From NCBI GenBank assembly GCA_001782975.1, contig MFQD01000041.1:1-14045 (forward strand): 14,045 nt of DNA, written 5' to 3'. Position 1 is the stretch's first letter; every line of letters begins with the position of its first letter. A program made the position numbers and the translations under genes. Source of the DNA: Candidatus Magasanikbacteria bacterium RIFCSPHIGHO2_02_FULL_50_9b. Its GTDB lineage: Bacteria; Patescibacteriota; Patescibacteriia; Magasanikbacterales; 2-02-FULL-50-9b. Shown piece after piece: positions 5,742 through 13,174 of the stretch. The notes under the pieces are model-generated. The model did no database searches, was not told where the DNA came from, and saw only the letters and a program-made list of their open reading frames with translations.

Positions 5742-6257
5742 ATGGCCGCACTCGACATCATCCTCGTTTTATACATGCTCGTGCACACGTTGTCTGGCCT
5801 GAAGCGCGGGCTCATTCATGTGTTTGGTTCGCTCGTTGGTTTAATTGCGGGCGCGTATGTTGCGTTGAATTACAGTGCTGACCTCGCCACATGGTTCTCC
5901 GGCGTCAGCGGCTTCGACATTCAACAACTCGGGAAATGGGTAACTTTTTTGATTATTTTTGTCGTCGTGTCGCAGATTGTCGGTTTTGCATTTTGGATCG
6001 CAGAACGGGCGATTGGATTTCTCGTGCACTTGCCGTTCATCAGTTCGATCAACCATCTGCTCGGCGGCGTGCTCGCGTTTTTTGAAGGAGCGTTCATCGT
6101 TGGGCTCGCGCTGTACTACGCAAAATATATTCCAGTGCCGCAACTGGCGAGCGCGATTTCAAAATCACAACTTGCGCCGTGGTTCATCAAAATTTCACAG
6201 ATTTTTTTGCCGCTTATTCCTGATGCAATCCAACAGGCGATGAAGGGACTTGTCTAG
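5742..6257 (+). CDS. cvpA: CvpA-family membrane protein
   Basis: A 171-residue integral membrane protein. LDIILVLYMLVHTLSGLKRG (4-23) is the characteristic opening: a helix followed by a Gly-Lys-Arg-Gly turn. Further helices lie at about 26-44, 67-88 and 103-124, with FISSINHLLGGVLAFFEG typical of the family's third and fourth segments. CvpA is named for its role in colicin V production in E. coli. In most bacteria its role is unclear, with links to envelope stress and secretion. The start at 5742, two bases after metG, was chosen over in-frame ATG 5670, which lies inside metG. The hydrophobic first helix begins right after it. Confidence 0.8.
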   Translation: MAALDIILVLYMLVHTLSGLKRGLIHVFGSLVGLIAGAYVALNYSADLATWFSGVSGFDIQQLGKWVTFLIIFVVVSQIVGFAFWIAERAIGFLVHLPFISSINHLLGGVLAFFEGAFIVGLALYYAKYIPVPQLASAISKSQLAPWFIKISQIFLPLIPDAIQQAMKGLV

Positions 6258-6263
6258 CAAGAT

Positions 6264-7121
6264 ATGGTAGCACCGCTGTTTGACACACATTGTCACATTC
6301 ACTTTTCCGCATATTCGACTGATGCAAATGCAGTTGCCGCTCGCGCACGCGAAGCCGGCGTCACCATGATTACTGTTGGCACGCAATCCACCACCAGCGC
6401 GAATGCGGTGGAGTTTGCTCGCCAACATGACGGCGTGTTCGCTTCAGTTGGGCTCCATCCGAACCATCTATTTAAAATGCCAATTGACGAAGACGAGCTG
6501 CCTGCTTTCAACACGCGCGCCGAGCGATTTGACATGGATTTGTATCGAACGCTTGCGGCAGACCCGCGCGTTGTCGGTATTGGTGAAACTGGTTTTGATT
6601 TCTATCGGCTGCCCGAAGGCGTCCCGCTTGAGGAGGTCAAGCGCACGCAAGAAGAATCATTTCGGTTGCATCTTGATTTGTGTGAGGAGGTCAGCAAACC
6701 GGTAATTGTTCATTGTCGCGATGCGCATGCTGAGGTCACTAAAATTTTTGAAGAATATTGTGGAGCAGGGAAACTTGCTCGTCGCGGTGTGCTGCATTGT
6801 TTCACTGGCACCGTCGAGGAAGCACAGCGCTACATTGAACTAGGATTTTATGTTTCGTTGTCCGGTATTGCGACATTTCCGGCAAAAAAAAATCAGGTAG
6901 AAAATCCGTTGCACGCCGTTGCACGCGCCGTTCCGTTTGAAAAATTATTAATTGAAACTGACTCGCCTTATCTCACCCCGCCACCACATCGCGGCGAGCG
7001 GAACGAACCGCTCTACGTCGAGCATGTTGCGCGGCATCTCGCGAATGTGCTCCACATTCCCTATGAGCAATTTGCCACACAAACAACGGCAAACGCGAAT
7101 AAATTGTTTCAGATCCAATGA
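6264..7121 (+). CDS. tatD: TatD-family metal-dependent hydrolase (DNase)
   Basis: A 285-residue TIM-barrel enzyme of the amidohydrolase superfamily. TatD/YcfH-type proteins act as Mg-dependent 3'-5' exonucleases or as D-aminoacyl-tRNA or repair hydrolases, depending on the organism. Metal ligands are visible in LFDTHCHIH (5-13), VGIGETGFDFYR, VIVHCRDA, GVLHCFTG and LLIETDSPYLTPPPHRG. The second motif reads SVGLHPNHL, with Asn where many members have His. The full family length is present. The start is the first ATG after the cvpA-like stop, six bases away, and there is no Shine-Dalgarno. Its TGA overlaps the next gene's ATG (ATGA at 7118-7121), indicating coupled translation. Confidence 0.95.
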   Translation: MVAPLFDTHCHIHFSAYSTDANAVAARAREAGVTMITVGTQSTTSANAVEFARQHDGVFASVGLHPNHLFKMPIDEDELPAFNTRAERFDMDLYRTLAADPRVVGIGETGFDFYRLPEGVPLEEVKRTQEESFRLHLDLCEEVSKPVIVHCRDAHAEVTKIFEEYCGAGKLARRGVLHCFTGTVEEAQRYIELGFYVSLSGIATFPAKKNQVENPLHAVARAVPFEKLLIETDSPYLTPPPHRGERNEPLYVEHVARHLANVLHIPYEQFATQTTANANKLFQIQ

Positions 7122-8197
7122 AAGAATCAATTGTCACCCCGCTGTTCGAACGCATCGGACGCAAACTGGGTGTCCGCGTTGAAATTGAGCCGAATTGGCG
7201 CTACACCGGTCGGCTTGTTTTTCCTGACGGAACGTTCTCATATTTTTTGGCAACGCGCTTTGATATAAATCCATTTGGCGCTGCCGAAGTGGCGGGTGAT
7301 AAGGATTATGCCGCTTTTTTTATGAAAAAAATGGGGTACCCGGTACCAGATGGCGAGGCATTTTTTAGTCCTCGTTGGGCGCGCACCATTTCCAGTGGTC
7401 GGACGCCGGCTGCTGCATATCGGTACGCACGCACGCTGGGCTTCCCCCTCATCGTGAAGCCAAATAGTTTGAGTCAGGGAGTTGGCGTGTGTGTCGTGCA
7501 CAACAAAAAAGAATTTGATCAGGCCGTGAAATTTATTTGCACACAGGACAAAGTTTTTTTGGTGCAGCGCCTTTCGTCCGGACGCGATTTTCGCGTTGTT
7601 GTTGTTGGGGGTGAAATTTTGTCTGCCTATGAGCGTTTGCCGCTCGCGGTTGTCGGCGATGGCGTTGCAACCATTGCGAAATTGGTTGCAAAAAAACAGC
7701 GAGAATTTCGCGAGCAGGGAAGATACACACTGATTCGGCTCGCTGATTTTCGTATCACCAACTTTTTACGTCAGCAGGGATTGACACGCGCGAGCATTCC
7801 GAAACGCGGCGAGCAGATTAAATTATTGGGAACGAAAAATTTATCAACGGGTGGTGAATCACGCGATGTCACGAAAAAATTGCATCCGACCGTGCGGAAT
7901 CTGTGCATCCGATTGGCGCGCGACATGGGACTCAATTATTGTGGCGTTGACCTATTGCTTGAAAGCGCGCCGAGCGCACCGCTAGGGAAATACACCGTTC
8001 TTGAAATCAACGCAGCGCCCGGAATCGATCACTACGCAGCAAGCGGCAACCGGCAACGGAAAATTGTGGAACGACTCTACACCAAGGTTTTTCAAGCGCT
8101 GATCAAACAGCATACCGCAGGAACCCACGCACCATCACGCGTAAAAAATCTTGACTTTTCTCATGAAGCAACGTATGCTATTGCGGTGAAACGATAG
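7118..8197 (+). CDS. cyanophycin-synthetase-like ATP-grasp ligase
   Basis: A 359-residue protein carrying a complete ATP-grasp fold. LGFPLIVKPNSLSQGVGV (107-124) holds the ATP-binding Lys114 and glycine loop. VFLVQRLSSGRDFRVVVVGG (146-165), AYERLPLAVVGDG (170-182), NLSTGGESRDVTKKLHP (241-257), YCGVDLLLES (274-283) and VLEINAAPGIDHY (294-306) follow, the last with the Mg ligands E296 and N298. This set matches the ATP-grasp half of cyanophycin synthetases and GshF-like ligases, which activate a carboxylate and join an amine. The Mur-ligase half of cyanophycin synthetase is absent. The actual substrates are unknown; an amino-acid or peptide ligase is most likely. It overlaps tatD by four bases, and its last codons contain the promoter candidate of the ATP synthase operon. 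Confidence 0.85.
   Translation: MKESIVTPLFERIGRKLGVRVEIEPNWRYTGRLVFPDGTFSYFLATRFDINPFGAAEVAGDKDYAAFFMKKMGYPVPDGEAFFSPRWARTISSGRTPAAAYRYARTLGFPLIVKPNSLSQGVGVCVVHNKKEFDQAVKFICTQDKVFLVQRLSSGRDFRVVVVGGEILSAYERLPLAVVGDGVATIAKLVAKKQREFREQGRYTLIRLADFRITNFLRQQGLTRASIPKRGEQIKLLGTKNLSTGGESRDVTKKLHPTVRNLCIRLARDMGLNYCGVDLLLESAPSAPLGKYTVLEINAAPGIDHYAASGNRQRKIVERLYTKVFQALIKQHTAGTHAPSRVKNLDFSHEATYAIAVKR
8151..8179 (+). promoter_or_regulatory. promoter candidate for the ATP synthase operon
   Basis: TTGACT (8151-8156, 5 of 6), 17-base spacer, TATGCT (8174-8179, 4 of 6), inside the 3' end of the ATP-grasp gene. A transcript from about 8186 would have a 17-base leader to atpZ, matching the leader lengths predicted for the genes at 1709 and 2784. 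Read-through from upstream is also possible. Confidence 0.5.
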
Positions 8198-8202
8198 ATC
8201 AT

Positions 8203-8460
8203 ATGGCATTCACTGAAATGGATCGTCGCTCCTACTTGCTCGGATTCAAAATCATGGGTGATTTTGGCGCTGCGATCGCTGTTCCCGTGGTTTTGTTCGT
8301 TCTGGCTGGAAAATGGTTGCAGGAAAAATTTGATTTCGCGCCATTTGGTATACTAGGTGGGTTCATCATCGCAGCACTGCTCAGCACGCTCATCATTCGG
8401 CGCAAGGCAAAATGGTATGCCGCCGAATATAAAGCGCTTGAAACACCGCGAAAAAAATAG
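8203..8460 (+). CDS. atpZ: AtpZ/AtpI-like ATP synthase accessory protein
   Basis: An 85-residue protein with two membrane helices. GDFGAAIAVPVVLFVLAGKWLQ (about 19-40) is followed by the conserved GKWLQEKFDFAPFGILGG turn, FIIAALLSTLIIRRK (54-68) and a basic tail. This is the pattern of the F0F1-ATPase gene-1/AtpZ family, which heads many atp operons and is linked to Mg or Ca uptake and c-ring assembly together with AtpI. It sits five bases after the ATP-grasp stop and two before atpB, in the canonical first position of the operon. Confidence 0.85.
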   Translation: MAFTEMDRRSYLLGFKIMGDFGAAIAVPVVLFVLAGKWLQEKFDFAPFGILGGFIIAALLSTLIIRRKAKWYAAEYKALETPRKK

Positions 8461-8462
8461 GT

Positions 8463-9281
8463 ATGTCAATTCCACTCGCCGCAGAACCAATTGCGCATAT
8501 TGCCGGACTGACCGTCACTAATTCTTTGATTAATGCATGGATCGCGGCGATCATTTTGATCATCGCCGCAGCGGCAATTCGATTTGGCGCGCGTCAGCGT
8601 CCGGGCAAATTTCAAAGCGCCGTTGAGATGCTGTTCGAATTTTTTTTGAAAACATTTGACAGTGTCACGCACGACCGTGTGCGGACACGAAAATTTTTCC
8701 CCGTGGTGACGACATTATTTTTATTTATTTTAATCAGCAATTGGCTGGGACAACTTCCGGGAACCGGTACGTTTGGCATTTGGGAAATGGTACATGGCGA
8801 ACTTGAGCTCGTACCACTGCTGCGCCCGGCGACATCGGACTTGAACTTAACGCTCGGACTTGGTATATTTGCCATCCTCCTGACACATGTCATGGGGATT
8901 GGAGCGCTCGGGTTTTTTCGCCACGCCGGAAAATTCATTCAAATTCGCAAGTTGTTCACTTCATTCAATAAGGGTCCAATTGCCATGCTCACCGCGATCA
9001 TTGATTTCGGTGCTGGTCTTATTGAGGCTGTTGGCGAATTTGCGCGCGCGATTTCACTGTCACTTCGTTTGTTCGGCAATGTGTTTGCGGGGGAAGTGCT
9101 CATCACGGTGATGCTCGGCCTCGCCGCGTTTGTCATCCCGCTTCCGTTCCAAGCACTTGAGTTGCTTGTCGGCGTCATTCAAGCAACGGTGTTTTCCGTG
9201 TTGACGCTTGTGTTTTTAACACTGGCAACTGAGCCGCCGCACGGTGAGCACGCAGAGGAACACGCTACCGCAGAGCATTAA
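8463..9281 (+). CDS. atpB: F1Fo ATP synthase subunit a
   Basis: A 272-residue multi-pass stator subunit that provides the ion half-channels next to the c-ring. FLFILISNWLGQLPG (86-100), PATSDLNLTLGLGIFAIL (122-139) and ISLSLRLFGNVFAGE (197-211) carry the family core. R202 is the essential arginine (R210 in E. coli) and Q240 is the partner in helix 5 (LLVGVIQATVFSVLTLVFL). The tail after the last helix, TEPPHGEHAEEHATAEH, is rich in His and Glu and should lie at the membrane surface. There is no Shine-Dalgarno and it follows atpZ after two bases. Confidence 0.97.
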   Translation: MSIPLAAEPIAHIAGLTVTNSLINAWIAAIILIIAAAAIRFGARQRPGKFQSAVEMLFEFFLKTFDSVTHDRVRTRKFFPVVTTLFLFILISNWLGQLPGTGTFGIWEMVHGELELVPLLRPATSDLNLTLGLGIFAILLTHVMGIGALGFFRHAGKFIQIRKLFTSFNKGPIAMLTAIIDFGAGLIEAVGEFARAISLSLRLFGNVFAGEVLITVMLGLAAFVIPLPFQALELLVGVIQATVFSVLTLVFLTLATEPPHGEHAEEHATAEH

Positions 9282-9296
9282 TGAATTAATTGCGTT

Positions 9297-9323
9297 GTGT
9301 TTGAGAAACGTCGAATCAAACAC
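9297..9323 (+). promoter_or_regulatory. intercistronic hairpin upstream of atpE
   Basis: In the 77-base gap between atpB and atpE, GTGTTTGA (9297-9304) pairs perfectly with TCAAACAC (9316-9323) around an 11-base loop. No T-run follows, so this is not a terminator. It may be a processing or stability element, or may influence translation of atpE. The rest of the gap shows no clear promoter. Confidence 0.5.
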
Positions 9324-9358
9324 TGCGCTGAGATTCATTCATGTAACCAGAAGTTTCT

Positions 9359-9577
9359 ATGGATGCAGAATCAGTACGAATTCTGACCAAAGGTTTGACC
9401 ATCGCACTCGGCGGCATGTTGCCGGCGTGGGCTATTGGTAACCTGGTGGGCAAAGCGATGGAAGCGATCGGTCGCAACCCAGAAGCAGCGGACAAAGTGT
9501 TTGTTCCGATGTTGCTCGGTGCGGCGTTCGCCGAATCAATTGCGATTTACGCGCTCGTGATCGTGTTCGTTCTCTAA
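9359..9577 (+). CDS. atpE: F1Fo ATP synthase subunit c
   Basis: A 72-residue helical hairpin forming the rotor ring. Helix 1 is about residues 10-34, the polar loop RNPE (39-42) contacts the F1 stalk, and helix 2 is 47-72 with the ion-carrying carboxylate E59 in GAAFAESIAIYALV. S60 next to E59 recalls Na-binding rings, but the helix-1 Gln needed for Na coordination is absent, so protons are the likelier ion. The usual glycine run in helix 1 (GPGIGIG type) is replaced by LPAWAIG (21-27). The gene lies between two intercistronic hairpins. Only a weak AGAAG precedes the start. Confidence 0.96.
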   Translation: MDAESVRILTKGLTIALGGMLPAWAIGNLVGKAMEAIGRNPEAADKVFVPMLLGAAFAESIAIYALVIVFVL

Positions 9578-9588
9578 TTAGTAACCGT

Positions 9589-9634
9589 TCCGCGGTTGCG
9601 TCGCGTTTTTTAAAAAGCGTGACACTACCGCGGA
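9589..9634 (+). promoter_or_regulatory. long intercistronic hairpin between atpE and atpF
   Basis: TCCGCGGT (9589-9596) pairs with ACCGCGGA (9627-9634). After a small internal loop (9597-9599 opposite 9624-9626), GTCGCGTTTT (9600-9609) pairs with AAAGCGTGAC (9614-9623, two wobbles) under a TTAA loop. That makes about 18 base pairs ending three bases before the first possible atpF ATG (9638), and it buries a GGAG (9632-9635). With no T-run after it, it is not an intrinsic terminator. It resembles the 3' stabilising or processing stems that raise expression of the preceding cistron. Confidence 0.65.
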
Positions 9635-9664
9635 GCGATGAGGTTCCTTTTTGCACATCAGCAT

Positions 9665-10222
9665 ATGGCATCCGAACAACTGAACACTGAAGTCGGCACT
9701 GCTCCCGAATCTGCAATCGCAGGCGTGGTCGGAACACTTGGCTTAAAAACCGATGTGTTTATCGCGCAGCTTTTGAACTTTCTCATCATTCTGTTTGTGT
9801 TGTGGCGTTGGGCATACAAGCCGCTGCTCAAAATTCTTGAGGAACGCGAGGTGCGGATTAAAAAAGGGCTCGATGACGCAGACGCCGCAGGGGCGCGACT
9901 TGCTGACATTGAAAAAGAGCACGTCGCCGTGCTTGCGCGTGCGCGCGAAGAGGGCGCGGTGTTCATCAAAGATGCCCATGCGCGTGCAGACGAAAAGCGC
10001 GAGGAATTGCTTGCAAAATCGCGCGCTGAAATCAGTAAATTGGTGACTGACGCGCGTAAAAAAATTGCGGATGAGCGAGCGACTGCCGCAGAAGAATTGA
10101 AAAAAGAAATTGCTGCGTTGGTCGTCACCACCGCAGAGATGGTGTTGAAAGAGCGGATTGACGCAGACAAAGATGCGACGATCATGAACAAGTCGCTCAA
10201 AAAAATTAAGAAATCAAAATGA
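9665..10222 (+). CDS. atpF: F1Fo ATP synthase subunit b
   Basis: A 185-residue peripheral-stalk subunit. A polar N-terminal stretch precedes the single membrane helix (about 33-50, FIAQLLNFLIILFVLWRW), followed by YKPLLKILEEREVRIKKGLDD, the classical start of the long dimeric coiled coil. The Glu/Lys/Ala-rich helix runs almost to the end (...MVLKERIDADKDATIM...). An upstream in-frame ATG at 9638 would add nine residues, MRFLFAHQH. I chose 9665 because that ATG abuts the hairpin, but no ribosome site decides between them. The stop overlaps atpH by four bases (ATGA). Confidence 0.93.
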   Translation: MASEQLNTEVGTAPESAIAGVVGTLGLKTDVFIAQLLNFLIILFVLWRWAYKPLLKILEEREVRIKKGLDDADAAGARLADIEKEHVAVLARAREEGAVFIKDAHARADEKREELLAKSRAEISKLVTDARKKIADERATAAEELKKEIAALVVTTAEMVLKERIDADKDATIMNKSLKKIKKSK

Positions 10223-10596
10223 AACGGTTGACTGCCCGCCAGTGGGCTGGGGCGCTTCAAAGCCTCACGGAACAAAAAACAAAAGAAGATGCACACGGAA
10301 CACTCAAAAATTTTGTGCTCCAGCTTCGACGTCGGCGTGCGCTGAATTTGGTTCCGCAGATTCTCCGTGTTTACGGAGAATCAGTTGATGCGGCGCATGG
10401 CGTGGTACGCGTTGCAACGGTCGCCGCGCGCGCATTGCCTGAGCGCATCGCACAAGAATTACACGAAATGGGAACCGAGGTAATCATTGATCACACGATC
10501 GATCCACACGTCATCGCTGGCGTGAAAATTACGATGGATGGTGTGATCATTGATGGCACGGTTGCCACCCGATTGAAAAAACTTTATGAAAGCTAA
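10219..10596 (+). CDS. atpH: F1Fo ATP synthase subunit delta (short form)
   Basis: A 125-residue OSCP/delta subunit that ties the peripheral stalk to the top of F1. The C-terminal signature IDPHVIAGVKITMDGVIIDGTVATRLKKL (residues 94-122) is intact. E. coli delta has 177 residues; here about 50 residues of the N-terminal helical bundle, which binds the alpha subunits, are missing or collapsed. The remaining N-terminal part, RQWAGALQSLTEQ..., keeps only a vestige of the usual Tyr-Ala start helix. Reduction like this is expected in small-genome lineages. It overlaps atpF (ATGA) and runs 11 bases into atpA if atpA starts at 10586. Confidence 0.93.
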   Translation: MKRLTARQWAGALQSLTEQKTKEDAHGTLKNFVLQLRRRRALNLVPQILRVYGESVDAAHGVVRVATVAARALPERIAQELHEMGTEVIIDHTIDPHVIAGVKITMDGVIIDGTVATRLKKLYES

Positions 10597-12091
10597 CATG
10601 CGAGATTACGTTATCGAATCATTGACGCAGCACGTTGCGGCGTTGTCTGACGAACCCGAAGTTGCAGAAGTGGGAACTGTCATCGAAGTTGGTGATGGTA
10701 TTGCAAAAATAATTGGTTTGCGAAATTGTCAGTCGTCTGAAATGTTGGAGTTTGTCGGCGGTACGGTCGGCGTTGCGCTGAATCTTGAGGAAGATTTGGT
10801 TGGCGCCGTCGTGCTCGGCGATTATCGCCATATTAAAGAAGGCGACGTGGTGAAACGAACGGGTCGCATTTTATCGATTCCTGTCGGTGAAGCATTCATC
10901 GGCCGCGTCGTTGATCCGCTGGGCAAACCGATCGATGGTAAGGGTGAAATTAAATCAACGGGTGTATATCCGATTGAAAAAGTGGCGCCTGGTGTTTTGG
11001 CGCGTCACCCCGTGGAGCAGCCGGTGCAAACCGGTATCAAGGCAATTGATTCAATGATCCCGATTGGTCGTGGTCAGCGTGAGCTCATCATTGGTGATCG
11101 TCAAACGGGCAAAACTGCCGTTGCCATAGATACGATCATCAACCAGCGCGGTCAAAACATGAAGTGCATTTACGTCGCGATTGGCCAAAAAGAATCAAAA
11201 GTTGCGCGACTTGTGGCGAAACTTGAAGAAAGTGGCGCGATGGAATATTCGATTGTGGTAGTCGCGGGCGCGAGCAGTTCCGCTGCGCTGCAATATATCG
11301 CTCCGTTTGCCGGCGCGGCACTGGGCGAATATTTCATGGACAACAAGCAGCACGCGCTCGTGGTCTACGATGATTTGTCAAAACACGCGTGGGCGTATCG
11401 CGAAATTTCGTTGCTCTTGCGTCGTCCACCGGGTCGCGAGGCATATCCGGGTGATGTGTTTTACCTTCACTCACGTTTGCTCGAGCGTGCTGCAAAATTG
11501 TCTGACGCACATGGCGGCGGTTCATTAACGGCGTTGCCGATCATTGAAACACAAGCGGGGGACGTGTCAGCGTACATTCCGACCAATGTGATTTCAATCA
11601 CTGATGGCCAGATTTTCTTGGAATCAGATTTGTTCTACAAGGGCATTCGTCCGGCTTTGAACGTCGGAATTTCAGTGTCGCGTGTCGGTGGCGCGGCGCA
11701 GATCAAGGCGATGAAAAAAGTGTCGGGAAAAATTCGTCTTGACTTGGCGCAGTTTCGCGAACTTGAAGCGTTTGCACAGTTTGCCTCAGACCTTGATGAA
11801 ACAACGCGCAAGCAAATTGAACGTGGTCGCCGCACGGTTGAGATTTTGAAGCAGCCACAATATTCGCCAATGTCCGTTGAGCACCAGATCGTTGCAATTT
11901 ATGCCGTAACGAACGGATACTTTGACAAAACGCCTGTTGAAAAAGTTCAGGAAGTTGAGCGCGCACTGCATCAATTCATTGATCAAAAATGCGTTGATCT
12001 TTTGGATGCGCTCACCGAACAGAAGGCGTTGACCGAACCAGTTGAGGCACGTCTCAAGGATTGTTTGACAGCGTTTTTTGCCGCGTCGTGA
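10586..12091 (+). CDS. atpA: F1Fo ATP synthase subunit alpha
   Basis: A 501-residue, full-length non-catalytic nucleotide-binding subunit of the F1 hexamer. The N-terminal beta-barrel has GTVIEVGDGIAKIIGL (30-45). The P-loop GDRQTGKT is at 170-177, the Walker B strand HALVVYDDLSKHAWAYR follows at about 256-272, and ISVSRVGG carries the arginine finger R366 (R376 in E. coli). LRRPPGREAYPGDVFYLHSRLLERAAK is the expected central block. ATG 10586 gives an N-terminus matching E. coli length. ATG 10598, one base after the atpH stop, is an alternative giving MRDYVIESL. There is no Shine-Dalgarno. It ends in TGA three bases before atpG. Confidence 0.98.
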   Translation: MKANMRDYVIESLTQHVAALSDEPEVAEVGTVIEVGDGIAKIIGLRNCQSSEMLEFVGGTVGVALNLEEDLVGAVVLGDYRHIKEGDVVKRTGRILSIPVGEAFIGRVVDPLGKPIDGKGEIKSTGVYPIEKVAPGVLARHPVEQPVQTGIKAIDSMIPIGRGQRELIIGDRQTGKTAVAIDTIINQRGQNMKCIYVAIGQKESKVARLVAKLEESGAMEYSIVVVAGASSSAALQYIAPFAGAALGEYFMDNKQHALVVYDDLSKHAWAYREISLLLRRPPGREAYPGDVFYLHSRLLERAAKLSDAHGGGSLTALPIIETQAGDVSAYIPTNVISITDGQIFLESDLFYKGIRPALNVGISVSRVGGAAQIKAMKKVSGKIRLDLAQFRELEAFAQFASDLDETTRKQIERGRRTVEILKQPQYSPMSVEHQIVAIYAVTNGYFDKTPVEKVQEVERALHQFIDQKCVDLLDALTEQKALTEPVEARLKDCLTAFFAAS

Positions 12092-12094
12092 TGT

Positions 12095-13069
12095 ATGGCA
12101 CTTTCTGGGCGGTTAATCCGCGGTCGAATTAAATCAGTGAAGAGCACCAAGAAAATCACGAAGGCTATGGAGTTGGTGTCAGCGGCAAAAATGCGTCGCG
12201 CCGTTGCGGCTGCGCTTGCGTCGCGCCACTACGCGAAATATGCATGGGAGTTGCTGCTCCGTTTGCGGCAAAGCGCGAATGGGGAGACGAACATTGAGCG
12301 GCATCCGTTGTTGGTTGAGCGACCGGTGCGCAAAATTTTGCTTATTGCCGTGACATCGAATCGCGGGCTCGCGGGCGCGTTCAGCACAAACATCATAAAA
12401 AAAGTTGTTGAACAAATTCGCAATCCGCACCAGATCGCCCGCAACCGCGTGGGCAATCGCTGGGTTGAGCCAGTGGTGGCTGATCCGCAGATTGATTTTG
12501 TCGTGCTTGGTAAACGTGGCGAGGCGGTGATTCGAAAGTTCACGAATAATATTATCGCTAGTTTTGTCGACATTTCAGACGTGCCAAAATATGCGGACGT
12601 TGAACCGTTGATCAAGCTGGCGATTGATGCGTATCGCGCACGCGAGTATGATAAGGTGGCGATCGTGTACACGGATTATGTGTCTGCGCTCGTGCAAAAA
12701 ACAAAAATCCGCCAGATTTTGCCTGTGTCAGAAGCGGATTTGGAAAAAGTTTTGTTTGAGAACGCCGACGAAGCGGCTGGCGATGTGCCGACAGATAGCG
12801 CGGCGTTTGGGAGTCAGGCCGTGTTTGAGCCATCAGTTCAAGAAATAATTACCGTTGCAGTGACGCGATTGATTGAATCACAAGTGTTTCAGTCGGTTCT
12901 CGAGTCTGCGGCGTCTGAGCATTCCGCGCGCATGATGTCCATGCGCTCGGCAACGGACGCGGCGACCGACATGATCGACTCGTTGACTCTTGTGTTTAAT
13001 CAAGCGCGCCAAGCAAGCATTACCCGAGAGATCTCGGAAATTAGTGCAGGCAAGGCGGCGCTGGAATAA
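12095..13069 (+). CDS. atpG: F1Fo ATP synthase subunit gamma
   Basis: A 324-residue central-stalk subunit. The N-terminal helix RIKSVKSTKKITKAMELVSAAKMR (11-34) and the C-terminal helix SEHSARMMSMRSATDAATDMIDSLTLVFNQARQASITREISEISAGKAAL (about 273-322) form the rotating coiled coil. ITSNRGLAGAFSTN-type sequence (VTSNRGLAGAFSTN) marks the Rossmann-like middle. It is about 37 residues longer than the E. coli protein. Extra segments sit near residues 108-133 (NPHQIARNRVGNRWVE...) and 223-245 (ADEAAGDVPTDSAAFGSQ...), both predicted to be surface loops. No forward T-run terminator follows it, so transcription may continue towards atpD across the antisense gene. Confidence 0.97.
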   Translation: MALSGRLIRGRIKSVKSTKKITKAMELVSAAKMRRAVAAALASRHYAKYAWELLLRLRQSANGETNIERHPLLVERPVRKILLIAVTSNRGLAGAFSTNIIKKVVEQIRNPHQIARNRVGNRWVEPVVADPQIDFVVLGKRGEAVIRKFTNNIIASFVDISDVPKYADVEPLIKLAIDAYRAREYDKVAIVYTDYVSALVQKTKIRQILPVSEADLEKVLFENADEAAGDVPTDSAAFGSQAVFEPSVQEIITVAVTRLIESQVFQSVLESAASEHSARMMSMRSATDAATDMIDSLTLVFNQARQASITREISEISAGKAALE

Positions 13070-13083
13070 CGCTGTTTAGAATT

Positions 13084-13134
13084 AAAAAAACACGCCGCCC
13101 GTCAGCTACTCGTTGAGAGAGCTTCGGGGCGGCG
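13084..13134 (-). terminator. intrinsic terminator of the minus-strand gene
   Basis: Read on the minus strand, CGCCGCCC (13134-13127) and GGGCGGCG (13100-13093) form a perfect 8-bp GC stem, with an inner AGCT/AGCT pairing in the loop, followed by TGTTTTTTT (13092-13084). On the plus strand no T-run follows, so it should stop only the minus-strand transcript. Confidence 0.8.
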
Positions 13135-13174
13135 CATGGTGTGTGCCTCCTTCTTGCCTACGTTGCGTGGCAGC

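Noticed and set aside
9589..9634. Intrinsic terminator after atpE
   Set aside because: The T-run lies inside the stem and no T-run follows the hairpin, so it should not stop transcription.
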